A program made the position numbers and the translations under genes. From NCBI RefSeq assembly GCF_012030425.1, contig NZ_JAAUVN010000005.1, positions 310,001 to 374,000 of the forward strand: a DNA stretch of 64,000 nt, written 5' to 3'. The number at the start of each line of letters is the position of its first letter. Position 1 is the stretch's first letter. This stretch comes from Sphingobacterium sp. B16(2022). GTDB taxonomy: Bacteria > Bacteroidota > Bacteroidia > Sphingobacteriales > Sphingobacteriaceae. The notes under the pieces are model-generated. The model had not been told where the DNA came from, ran no database searches, and worked only from the letters and a program-made list of their open reading frames with translations. Of the stretch, positions 53,822 through 61,255 are shown in pieces.

Positions 53822-54417
53822 TGGAAGTTGGTGTTGACAAAAATAGTAAGATTACAAGTATCCTATATGGTGTTGGCTTAGGGGTGATTTCATTTATCTT
53901 AGGATTATGTTCCATTTATGTAGTAAAGCCATTAGAAGGATCAGCCTTATTGCAATACAGCAATCCATTTTTTAATTTTATTTTATTTTTAGGTGTGACG
54001 GTTTTAATAACCTTTGCGCTACGAAAAAAAAGGGGAGGTATCTGGGACTTTAGTAAGGCGTTGAAATGTATTTACATCATGCTTGTAATTAATCATTTAG
54101 TCGCTTCAGTAAGTACCTTTACCTATTTAAAATATGTAGAACCAACTCTTCAGGAAGAAAATTTTCATGTAATGATGAATGCTAGGATTGAAAGTATGGA
54201 AAGAAGTACAGGTTTTGCCAGTGAAGAAGAAAAGCAAAAAACAATCGATGTAAGCATTGAACAAATGGAGAAAGATAATGAATCGGTTGCAAACATGACT
54301 TTGGGCGCTCGTGCAAAAGGTTTTATTATCACCTTACTTCCTTATTTTTTGTTTGCCCTAATGTTAGCTGCTTTGACAAAAAATGGTCAAAAAGCTAGCA
54401 GTAATCCTGCTGTTTAA
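53821..54417 (+). CDS. DUF4199 membrane protein
   Basis: A 198-residue inner-membrane protein with four predicted helices: about 12-33, 46-62, 79-101 and 168-186. The large stretch between helices 3 and 4 (about 103-165) is helical and charged (ESMERSTGFASEEEKQ), as is typical of DUF4199. The family is common in Bacteroidota and its function is unknown. It often precedes a DPM1-like glycosyltransferase, as here. It overlaps the upstream gene by one base and ends before a hairpin terminator at 54446-54478. Confidence 0.85.
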   Translation: MEVGVDKNSKITSILYGVGLGVISFILGLCSIYVVKPLEGSALLQYSNPFFNFILFLGVTVLITFALRKKRGGIWDFSKALKCIYIMLVINHLVASVSTFTYLKYVEPTLQEENFHVMMNARIESMERSTGFASEEEKQKTIDVSIEQMEKDNESVANMTLGARAKGFIITLLPYFLFALMLAALTKNGQKASSNPAV

Positions 54418-54445
54418 AAGGATAAATTTAAAAAAAAATCATTAC

Positions 54446-54478
54446 GTTAAGGTGTTGTCAGAATGACGATACCTTAAC
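54446..54478 (+). terminator. Terminator after DUF4199
   Basis: A 15-bp RNA stem (GTTAAGGTGTTGTCA / TGACGATACCTTAAC, two G-U pairs) with a GAA loop, followed by TTGTTTAT; it separates the dihydroorotase-like operon from the glycosyltransferases. Confidence 0.7.
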
Positions 54479-54504
54479 TTGTTTATAAAGCAAATATATT
54501 GACA

Positions 54505-55470
54505 ATGATCAACGTACATATGGATATTTCAGTTGTTGTTCCCCTTCTTAATGAAGAAGAATCTTTACCAGAGCTAACCTCATGGATAGACCGTGTGATG
54601 GCTAAACACCAGTTTTCTTATGAAATTATTTTAGTTGATGACGGAAGCAGGGATAAATCATGGGCTATAATTGAAGAATTAAAAAAGAGCAATAACAATA
54701 TTTCAGCAATCAAATTTAGACGTAATTACGGTAAATCTGCTGCTTTAAATGTTGGCTTTGCAGCAGCTCAAGGTGATGTGGTAATTACAATGGATGCCGA
54801 TTTACAGGATAGTCCTGACGAAATTCCGGAATTGTATGATCGTATAATGAATAAAGGGGCAGATCTAGTTTCTGGATGGAAACAGAAACGCTATGATCCA
54901 CTTACAAAGACATTACCTACTAAACTGTTCAATGCTGTGACAAGAGGTATGTCGGGAATTAATAATTTGCATGATTTTAATTGTGGATTGAAAGCATACC
55001 GTAAAGATGTTGTTAAAAACATTGAAGTGTATGGAGAAATGCATCGTTACATTCCTGTTATAGCGAAATGGGCAGGTTTTACCAATATTCAAGAACAGGT
55101 TGTACAACATTATCCAAGGAAATACGGTACAACCAAATTTGGTGCAGGTCGTTTTGTAAAGGGTTTTCTTGATTTATTATCCATATTTTTTGTTGGAAAA
55201 TTTGCTAAACGTCCTATGCACTTCTTTGGTGTAATGGGTGTAGTGAGTTTTTTAGTAGGTCTTATTATTACTTTATACTTGATCTGTCATAAATTGATGA
55301 GTATCGCAGCTGGAACACCATTTAGAGATGTCACAGATCAGCCGATGTTTTTTTTATCACTGACAGCGATTATCATTGGTTCACAATTGTTTCTAACCGG
55401 TTTTTTGGCAGAATTGGTTTCGAGAAATAGTACAGATCGTAATAATTATCAGATCGAGAAAGTAATATAA
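54505..55470 (+). CDS. Family 2 glycosyltransferase, DPM1/GtrB-like
   Basis: About 321 residues. The GT-A catalytic domain (about 5-225) shows ISVVVPLLNEEESLPEL, LVDDGSRDKSW, FRRNYGKSAAL, the metal site TMDADLQDSPDEI and DFNCGLKAYR. Two transmembrane helices follow at about 236-262 and 287-312. This architecture fits polyprenyl-phosphate sugar transferases acting at the cytoplasmic face of the inner membrane. The ATG at 54505 or the one at 54520 is the likely start; the longest frame begins at a TTG and is not needed. The next glycosyltransferase begins 9 bp later. Confidence 0.92.
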   Translation: MINVHMDISVVVPLLNEEESLPELTSWIDRVMAKHQFSYEIILVDDGSRDKSWAIIEELKKSNNNISAIKFRRNYGKSAALNVGFAAAQGDVVITMDADLQDSPDEIPELYDRIMNKGADLVSGWKQKRYDPLTKTLPTKLFNAVTRGMSGINNLHDFNCGLKAYRKDVVKNIEVYGEMHRYIPVIAKWAGFTNIQEQVVQHYPRKYGTTKFGAGRFVKGFLDLLSIFFVGKFAKRPMHFFGVMGVVSFLVGLIITLYLICHKLMSIAAGTPFRDVTDQPMFFLSLTAIIIGSQLFLTGFLAELVSRNSTDRNNYQIEKVI

Positions 55471-55479
55471 TTAATAGAA

Positions 55480-56607
55480 ATGCGCATTGTTATCTTAGGA
55501 TCTGCATATCCATTAAGAGGAGGGGGAATAGCTTCATTTAATGAACGATTGGCCGAGCATTATCAGCAAATGGGACATGAGGTGGATATTTATTCTTTTT
55601 CACTCCAGTACCCAAATTTTTTATTTCCTGGTAAATCGCAATTTTCAGATGAGTCCGCACCAAATGGATTACGAATTTTTTCAAAGGTGAACTCTGTCAA
55701 TCCTTTTAACTGGATTAAAATAGGACTGGAATTAAAGAAAGCAAATTATGATCTCTTAATCGTGCGCTTCTGGATGCCTTTCTTTGGGCCCTGCCTTGGA
55801 ACGATTCAAAGAATTGTACGTCAAAACAAACACACAAAAGTAGTATGTATTGCTGATAATATCATTCCACATGAACATCGGATTGGAGACCAAATATTAG
55901 CGAAATACTTCTTAAATGCTGTTGATGGTTGTGTTACGATGAGTAGAAGTGTTTTGGACGATTTAAAAGAGATCAATTCTAAGATACCTGCAACTTATAC
56001 ACCACATCCTTTATACGATAACTATGGTCCTAGCATTAGTCTAGAACAAGCTAGAGCAGCGCTTAAGATACCAGTGGAAGACAAAGTTGTCTTGTTTTTT
56101 GGTTTTATACGCCAGTATAAAGGATTGGATATGCTTTTGGAAGCGTTAGGAAAAGTAGAACTTAAGGAATTAAATGTAAAATTATTGCTAGCTGGAGAGT
56201 TTTATGGAGATGACGATCTTTACCAGTCACTAATTCAAAAGTACGGTTTGCAAGACCGTGTTTATCTCCATACTTCCTTTATTCCGAGTGATGAAGTTGG
56301 CAAATATTTCTGTGCGGCCGATGTTGTCGTATTACCCTATAGAACTGCCACACAAAGCGGTATTACCCAAGTAGCCTATCACTTTGATCTTCCTATGATC
56401 GTTACTCGAGTAGGCGGACTGCCAGAACTGGTCCACGATGGACTCGTTGGTACCGTTGTCGAACCTAATGTAGCAGAAATTGCAAAAGGAATAGCATCTT
56501 TTTATGATCAAAATAAAGGAAGTGTCTTTCGTGAAAATATGAAAGAGGAAAAGAAAAAATATAGCTGGGATATCTTTGGTGAAGAAATAATTCGATTGGC
56601 GAAGTAA
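55480..56607 (+). CDS. Family 4 glycosyltransferase
   Basis: A 375-residue GT-B enzyme. The N-terminal Rossmann domain starts RIVILGSAYPLRGGGIASFN with the acceptor-site Gly-rich loop, the C-terminal domain has VVLFFGFIRQYKGLDMLLEAL split around the donor-binding region, YFCAADVVVLPYRTATQSGITQVAYH (the EX7E-like area, here without the first Glu) and VTRVGGLPELV. Likely works on a lipid-linked glycan with the GT2 enzyme encoded 9 bp upstream. Donor and acceptor unknown. Confidence 0.9.
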   Translation: MRIVILGSAYPLRGGGIASFNERLAEHYQQMGHEVDIYSFSLQYPNFLFPGKSQFSDESAPNGLRIFSKVNSVNPFNWIKIGLELKKANYDLLIVRFWMPFFGPCLGTIQRIVRQNKHTKVVCIADNIIPHEHRIGDQILAKYFLNAVDGCVTMSRSVLDDLKEINSKIPATYTPHPLYDNYGPSISLEQARAALKIPVEDKVVLFFGFIRQYKGLDMLLEALGKVELKELNVKLLLAGEFYGDDDLYQSLIQKYGLQDRVYLHTSFIPSDEVGKYFCAADVVVLPYRTATQSGITQVAYHFDLPMIVTRVGGLPELVHDGLVGTVVEPNVAEIAKGIASFYDQNKGSVFRENMKEEKKKYSWDIFGEEIIRLAK

Positions 56608-56773
56608 TCTTTAAAATTTAATGTATAAAGCTTTTCATATACAATTATTTAGGGACTGATTGCTAATCATTTCCAGCCAGGTTTAGCAGAAAAATCAGAA
56701 TTCTATAGGCAATCAATAATGATAAAAGTGCATTGCAACCTGTACAATTCCTGCTCAATTGGAGGTAATTGTA

Positions 56774-56804
56774 TTGCAAATCTGAGCAAATTTATCTAAG
56801 TTTG
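56774..56804 (+). promoter_or_regulatory. Promoter of the 56.8-57.9 kb gene pair
   Basis: -33 TTG (56774-56776), 20-nt spacer, -7 TAAGTTTG (56797-56804), full consensus. Predicted start near 56810, 26 nt before the TTG start codon. Confidence 0.75.
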
Positions 56805-56835
56805 AATATAGGCACAAGCATAAATAAGGGAAAAA

Positions 56836-57108
56836 TTGGTAGCATATACACAAGGAAGTTTAGATAAGATCGAAGAACTTTTTAAGGATCAGGGATATAG
56901 GGTGAGGTACGAGAAAGGGACTTTTAAGACAGGAGCGTGTGTGTTACAGAGTTCACTTGTAGTTGTCGTGAATAAGTTTTCTAATTTAGAGATGAAAATT
57001 CAGTCTTTGATGGCTATTTTAACGGAAATCGACATCGATCAATCACGCGTTAATGAAAAGCACCTTACTATTTATACACAAATTACTAAACTAAAATCAA
57101 AACGTTGA
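56836..57108 (+). CDS. Conserved small protein of unknown function
   Basis: A 90-residue soluble protein reading VAYTQGSLDKIEELFKDQGY after the initiator, with VVVVNKFSNLEMKI in the middle. I recognise it as a conserved Bacteroidota type found beside MBL-fold hydrolase genes, but no function is known. No ATG is available near the N-terminus; the TTG at 56836 is well placed behind a consensus promoter. Its TGA overlaps the TTG start of the next gene (TTGA), so the two are coupled. Confidence 0.7.
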   Translation: MVAYTQGSLDKIEELFKDQGYRVRYEKGTFKTGACVLQSSLVVVVNKFSNLEMKIQSLMAILTEIDIDQSRVNEKHLTIYTQITKLKSKR

Positions 57109-57869
57109 TAGTCAAATTTTTAGGAACTGGAACTTCGCAGGGTGTACCTGTTATCGCTTGTCAATGTGCTGTTTGTTTATCAAATAGTCATTTTGATAAA
57201 CGTCTTCGTTCCTCTATTTTGATTAGTTATGACGATAGAAACATTGTCGTAGATACGGGGCCAGATTTTAGATATCAAATGCTACGCGAGCATGTGATGC
57301 ATATGGATGCGGTATTAATGACACATTCACATAAAGATCATATCGCAGGTCTTGATGATGTTAGAGCATTTAATTTTAAGCAACAGTCTTCCATAGATAT
57401 TTATGGTACAGATGTTCTTCATGATGCGTTAAGAAGAGAATTTTATTATGCTTTTTCTGGAGTAAAATACCCTGGGATACCGCGTTTAGAATTAGTGGAA
57501 ATTGAAGCATTAAAACCATTTCAATTGTTTGGAAAGGAAATTCTTCCTTTGGAAGTGATGCATTATCAAATGCCTGTCTTAGGTTTCAGAATAGACGATT
57601 TTGCATATATTACAGATGCAAAGACCGTATCCCATTTAACAAAAGAAAAACTTCAGGGATTGAAAGTTTTAGTTATAAATGCTTTACAAAAAGAAAGCCA
57701 TGTTTCGCATATGACTTTGGATGAAGCTGTAGCTTTTGCTCAAGAAATAGGAGCTGAACAAACTTATCTAACACATATTGGTCATCGCATGGGGCTGCAT
57801 AAAGATGTTGTGAAGGAACTTCCTGCAAATATCACTTTAGCTTACGATCAACTTGAGATCAGGTTGTAA
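57105..57869 (+). CDS. MBL-fold metallo-hydrolase (PhnP/RNase Z-like)
   Basis: A 254-residue metallo-beta-lactamase-fold phosphodiesterase-like enzyme. The start MIVKFLGTGTSQGVPVIAC is standard for the family and requires TTG initiation at 57105. The dinuclear metal motif is THSHKDHIAGLDD, and a Cys-rich CQCAVC near residue 19 recalls the structural zinc site of PhnP. Later ligands include ITDAK and the C-terminal THIGH. Likely substrates are cyclic phosphodiesters; no phosphonate genes are nearby. It converges with ispD, 10 bp apart. Confidence 0.9.
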   Translation: MIVKFLGTGTSQGVPVIACQCAVCLSNSHFDKRLRSSILISYDDRNIVVDTGPDFRYQMLREHVMHMDAVLMTHSHKDHIAGLDDVRAFNFKQQSSIDIYGTDVLHDALRREFYYAFSGVKYPGIPRLELVEIEALKPFQLFGKEILPLEVMHYQMPVLGFRIDDFAYITDAKTVSHLTKEKLQGLKVLVINALQKESHVSHMTLDEAVAFAQEIGAEQTYLTHIGHRMGLHKDVVKELPANITLAYDQLEIRL

Positions 57870-57879
57870 TTATACACTT

Positions 57880-58569
57880 CTATACTTTTGAGTAGATCTG
57901 TGCAATTTCCAGATCCTCAGGATAAGTTATCTTAATGTTTTTATAATCACCAATCACAATATGAATAGGTATACCTAATCTTTCCACAACGGAAGCATCA
58001 TCTGTAAAAGTCGCCTCTTCATCCTGTTCATAAGCTGTTTCTAATAAACCTCCTTCAAAAATCTGAGGTGTCTGTACAAGCCAAATATGATTACGATCAA
58101 TTGCATAGTTGGTATCTGCTGTCGTCATACGAACAGAATCAGTACACGAACGAGCAACGATTACCGCTTTAGAAACCTTCACTTGTTCATAGGCCAGATC
58201 AATTGTATTGGTGGCTATTAAAGGTCTCGCCGCGTCATGTACAGCGATAGCAATTTCCTGTAAATTTAGTTGCTTTTTTTTGATAAATGCAATTCCATTT
58301 TTGACCGTCTGAAATCTGGTTTCTCCTCCATAAGTAATATCATGAGGAATAGTGAACTTGTATTCTTGACAAAGAGATTTCCAAAAATACTCCATTGCTG
58401 GATCAATCGCTATGATGATATGGGGTTGTTTGGTACTTGTATAGAACTTCTCTATCGTATGCATCAAGACTGGTTTCCCGTTCATCAATAGATATTGTTT
58501 CGGTAAATCTGACTGCATACGACTACCTTTGCCAGCCGCAACTATTAAAACAAAGCTTTGATCGATCAT
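57880..58569 (-). CDS. ispD: 2-C-methyl-D-erythritol 4-phosphate cytidylyltransferase
   Basis: A 229-residue enzyme of the MEP isoprenoid pathway that joins CTP and MEP. The nucleotide-binding loop is VAAGKGSRM (residues about 10-18), LMNGKPVLMHTIEKF follows, and AVHDAARPLI is the catalytic acidic loop; TFTDDASVVERLG is the typical C-terminal segment. Length is normal. It is 86 bp downstream of queA, separated by a terminator, so it likely has its own promoter. Confidence 0.94.
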   Translation of the reverse strand: MIDQSFVLIVAAGKGSRMQSDLPKQYLLMNGKPVLMHTIEKFYTSTKQPHIIIAIDPAMEYFWKSLCQEYKFTIPHDITYGGETRFQTVKNGIAFIKKKQLNLQEIAIAVHDAARPLIATNTIDLAYEQVKVSKAVIVARSCTDSVRMTTADTNYAIDRNHIWLVQTPQIFEGGLLETAYEQDEEATFTDDASVVERLGIPIHIVIGDYKNIKITYPEDLEIAQIYSKV

Positions 58570-58605
58570 GAGTTATGATGAATATAAAAGGATTGAAAAC
58601 AAAAA

Positions 58606-58634
58606 ACGTGGATAAATATACTATTTATCCACGT
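58606..58634 (-). terminator. Terminator of queA
   Basis: A 13-bp perfect stem (ACGTGGATAAATA/TATTTATCCACGT) with a 3-nt loop, ending on the minus strand in TTTTTT, 20 bp after the queA stop. Confidence 0.85.
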
Positions 58635-58654
58635 CTGTATTTTTTAATTGTCGA

Positions 58655-59704
58655 TTAGATAATCAACATGGCATCGCCATAGCTGTAAAATCTGTATTTT
58701 TCTTTAACCGCTTGTTCATAAGCATTCATAACGTGTTCGTAACCACCAAAAGCAGCAATCATTACTAATAAAGTAGATTCTGGAGTATGGAAATTCGTAA
58801 TCATTGAGTTTGCAATACTGAAATCGTATGGCGGATAAATAAATTTACTCGTCCAATCGTTCGCTGGTTTTAAGTGACGATCAGCAGAAACAGCTGATTC
58901 GATTGCGCGCATTGAAGTCGTTCCTACGGCACAAACTCTTCTTTTTAAGTCAATAGCTTTATTTACTGTTTTAGCAGCTTCTTCCGTGATGATAAACTGC
59001 TCAGAATCCATTTTGTGTTTTGTTAAATCTTCAACTTCAACCGTTCTGAAAGTTCCTAATCCAACATGTAAAGTTACTTCAGCAAAATCAACACCTTTTA
59101 GTTCCAAACGTTTCATCAACTCGCGAGAGAAGTGAAGACCTGCAGTTGGTGCTGCAACTGCTCCTTCATTTTTAGCATAAATTGTTTGATAACGAAATTT
59201 ATCCTCAGGTGTTGCTTTACGAGTAATATATTTTGGAAGTGGAGTTTCACCCAAAATCTCAATATTACGACGAAATTCTTCATCAGTTCCATCAAATAAG
59301 AAACGGATTGTACGTCCACGTGAAGTTGTGTTGTCAACAACTTCAGCAACTAATAAATCATCATCTCCAAAGTAAAGTTTATTTCCTACACGGATTTTTC
59401 GAGCTGGATCAACCAATACATCCCATAAACGAAGTTCTTTGTTTAATTCACGTAACAAGAAAACTTCGATTGTAGCACCAGTTTTTTCTTTATTGCCATA
59501 TAGACGCGCCGGAAAAACTTTTGTATTATTTAAAATCATGACATCTTTGTCATCAAAATAATCTAATACATCTTTAAAAATTTTATGCTCAATTTTACCA
59601 GTATCACGGTGTAAAACCATTAAGCGTGATTCGTCACGATTTTCAGTTGGTTCAGACGCCAAAAGAGACTCTGGTAAGTTGAATTTAAATTGAGATAACT
59701 TCAT
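58655..59704 (-). CDS. queA: SAM:tRNA ribosyltransferase-isomerase (queuosine synthesis)
   Basis: A 349-residue cytoplasmic enzyme that transfers the ribosyl part of SAM to preQ1-tRNA to form epoxyqueuosine. Signatures: MKLSQFKFNLPESLLASEP at the N-terminus, LMVLHRDTGKIEH, MILNNTKVFPARLYG, GAVAAPTAGLHFS, LHVGLGTFRTVEVED and SMITNFHTPESTLLVM. The longest frame starts at 59791, but that codon lies in the -7 element TACCTTTG (59789-59796), so the ATG at 59704, which matches the family, is the start; the leader is about 80 nt. No other que genes are adjacent. Confidence 0.95.
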   Translation of the reverse strand: MKLSQFKFNLPESLLASEPTENRDESRLMVLHRDTGKIEHKIFKDVLDYFDDKDVMILNNTKVFPARLYGNKEKTGATIEVFLLRELNKELRLWDVLVDPARKIRVGNKLYFGDDDLLVAEVVDNTTSRGRTIRFLFDGTDEEFRRNIEILGETPLPKYITRKATPEDKFRYQTIYAKNEGAVAAPTAGLHFSRELMKRLELKGVDFAEVTLHVGLGTFRTVEVEDLTKHKMDSEQFIITEEAAKTVNKAIDLKRRVCAVGTTSMRAIESAVSADRHLKPANDWTSKFIYPPYDFSIANSMITNFHTPESTLLVMIAAFGGYEHVMNAYEQAVKEKYRFYSYGDAMLII

Positions 59705-59788
59705 CTTTAATATTGATATTTTAAATGATTGCCTTTTATATGTATTTAAGTTCCCTATAACAGACTTATTGGAACATAAATAAGCATA

Positions 59789-59796
59789 CAAAGGTA
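59789..59796 (-). promoter_or_regulatory. -7 element of queA
   Basis: TACCTTTG on the minus strand, exact consensus. It rules out the upstream ATG at 59791 as start codon. No TTG is present at the -33 distance. Confidence 0.5.
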
Positions 59797-59897
59797 GTCA
59801 ATTTTTTAGTTAAAAGGGAGTTTCTTTCTGGATTAAATTGATTAATGAATTGATTTTGACATAAAATCAAAACTTAATTGTAATTTAGAACCTGAAT

Positions 59898-61142
59898 ATG
59901 CTAGCAATAGGTCTCATTAAGGAAAGTGCAAAATTCGCACTATCGGCTCTAAAAGATAACCGTACGCGTACTTTATTGTCCTTATTAGGGGTAACAATAG
60001 GTATTTTAACGATTATTGGTGTCTTTTCAGCTGTTGATACATTACGAAATAATATAGAAGATTCTGTTAAGAAGATAGGATCAAATACATTATATGTTCA
60101 GAAATGGCCTTGGACTGGAGGGCCCGATTTCCCTTGGTGGAAATATCTCAATAGACCAGAACCTAAATATGAGGATTATTTAATGCTGAAAGAACGCATA
60201 ACAACGGCAGATAAGATTGCCTATATGATTGATATCGGTAATTCTACGATTAAATATAAAAATAATAATGCCTCTGGGGTGTCTATTTCAGCAGGAACAC
60301 AGGATCAGTACAGTATTCAGAATTTGAATGTTGAAAAAGGTAGATATTTTGTCGAAAGCGAAACCCGTGCAGGGTCATTAGTGACTGTTTTAGGTGCTGT
60401 CATCGCAGAGGGACTTTTCCCAAATAGTGATCCTCTGGGAAAATATGTCAACATGCTGGGACGGAAGGTACAGGTAATTGGTGTATTAAAGAAGGAAGGG
60501 GAAGGAGTGCTGATCAATACTTCTCCTGATAATAGTGCATTTATTCCCTTTGAGCTTGCTCGAAATCTAGTTAATTACGATAATTTTTCACCTAGTATTG
60601 CTGTTCGAGTGATGTCAAAGTATTCTTTAGCAGAAGCTGAAAGTGAAATTAAAGTTTTAATGCGTTCAATTCACCGCATTTCTCCACAACGAGAGGACGA
60701 TTTTTCAATTAATCAAACAACCATGATAACTTCCCAACTGGATAAAATGTTTGGCATTGTAAATCTAGCCGGTTTCTGTATTGGAATTTTCTCCATATTG
60801 GTAGGCGGATTCGGTATAGCCAATATTATGTTTGTGAGTGTCAAAGAACGTACACATATTATTGGTATTCAAAAGGCTTTAGGAGCTAAAAACTTTTTTA
60901 TATTGTCTCAATTTTTGATCGAATCAATCGTGCTCTGTCTATTAGGCGGTGCTATTGGCTTATCTATCGTGTTTCTGATCACATTATTGGTTAAAATTGG
61001 TACTGGGTTAGCAATTGTCGTGAGTATAAAGATGGTACTCTTGACAGTCTTTATTTCGACGTTAATTGGTTTGATATCAGGTATTGTTCCGGCTTTGATG
61101 GCTTCTAGATTAGATCCAGTGGAAGCAATCCGTAGCAAATAA
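59898..61142 (+). CDS. MacB-like ABC transporter permease
   Basis: A 414-residue inner-membrane protein of the MacB/FtsX type. Helix 1 lies at about 25-45 (TLLSLLGVTIGILTIIGVF), a MacB_PCD periplasmic domain at about 47-270, and three helices at about 289-315, 333-362 and 375-400; the FtsX domain ends RLDPVEAIRSK, a standard C-terminus. Members form lipoprotein or peptide export or mechanotransmission complexes with an ATPase and adaptor. No ATPase gene is adjacent, so the partner must be elsewhere. TTG-rich AT upstream DNA shows no clear promoter. Confidence 0.92.
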   Translation: MLAIGLIKESAKFALSALKDNRTRTLLSLLGVTIGILTIIGVFSAVDTLRNNIEDSVKKIGSNTLYVQKWPWTGGPDFPWWKYLNRPEPKYEDYLMLKERITTADKIAYMIDIGNSTIKYKNNNASGVSISAGTQDQYSIQNLNVEKGRYFVESETRAGSLVTVLGAVIAEGLFPNSDPLGKYVNMLGRKVQVIGVLKKEGEGVLINTSPDNSAFIPFELARNLVNYDNFSPSIAVRVMSKYSLAEAESEIKVLMRSIHRISPQREDDFSINQTTMITSQLDKMFGIVNLAGFCIGIFSILVGGFGIANIMFVSVKERTHIIGIQKALGAKNFFILSQFLIESIVLCLLGGAIGLSIVFLITLLVKIGTGLAIVVSIKMVLLTVFISTLIGLISGIVPALMASRLDPVEAIRSK

Positions 61143-61255
61143 GCTATAAAATAAAATTAAGTTTATTCTTTACCACATGATGTAGCGAGTTTTTGTTTTA
61201 TTTATCGTAATTTAAGTTCAGCTTAAACTGATTAAATTATTTAAAGATAAATACT

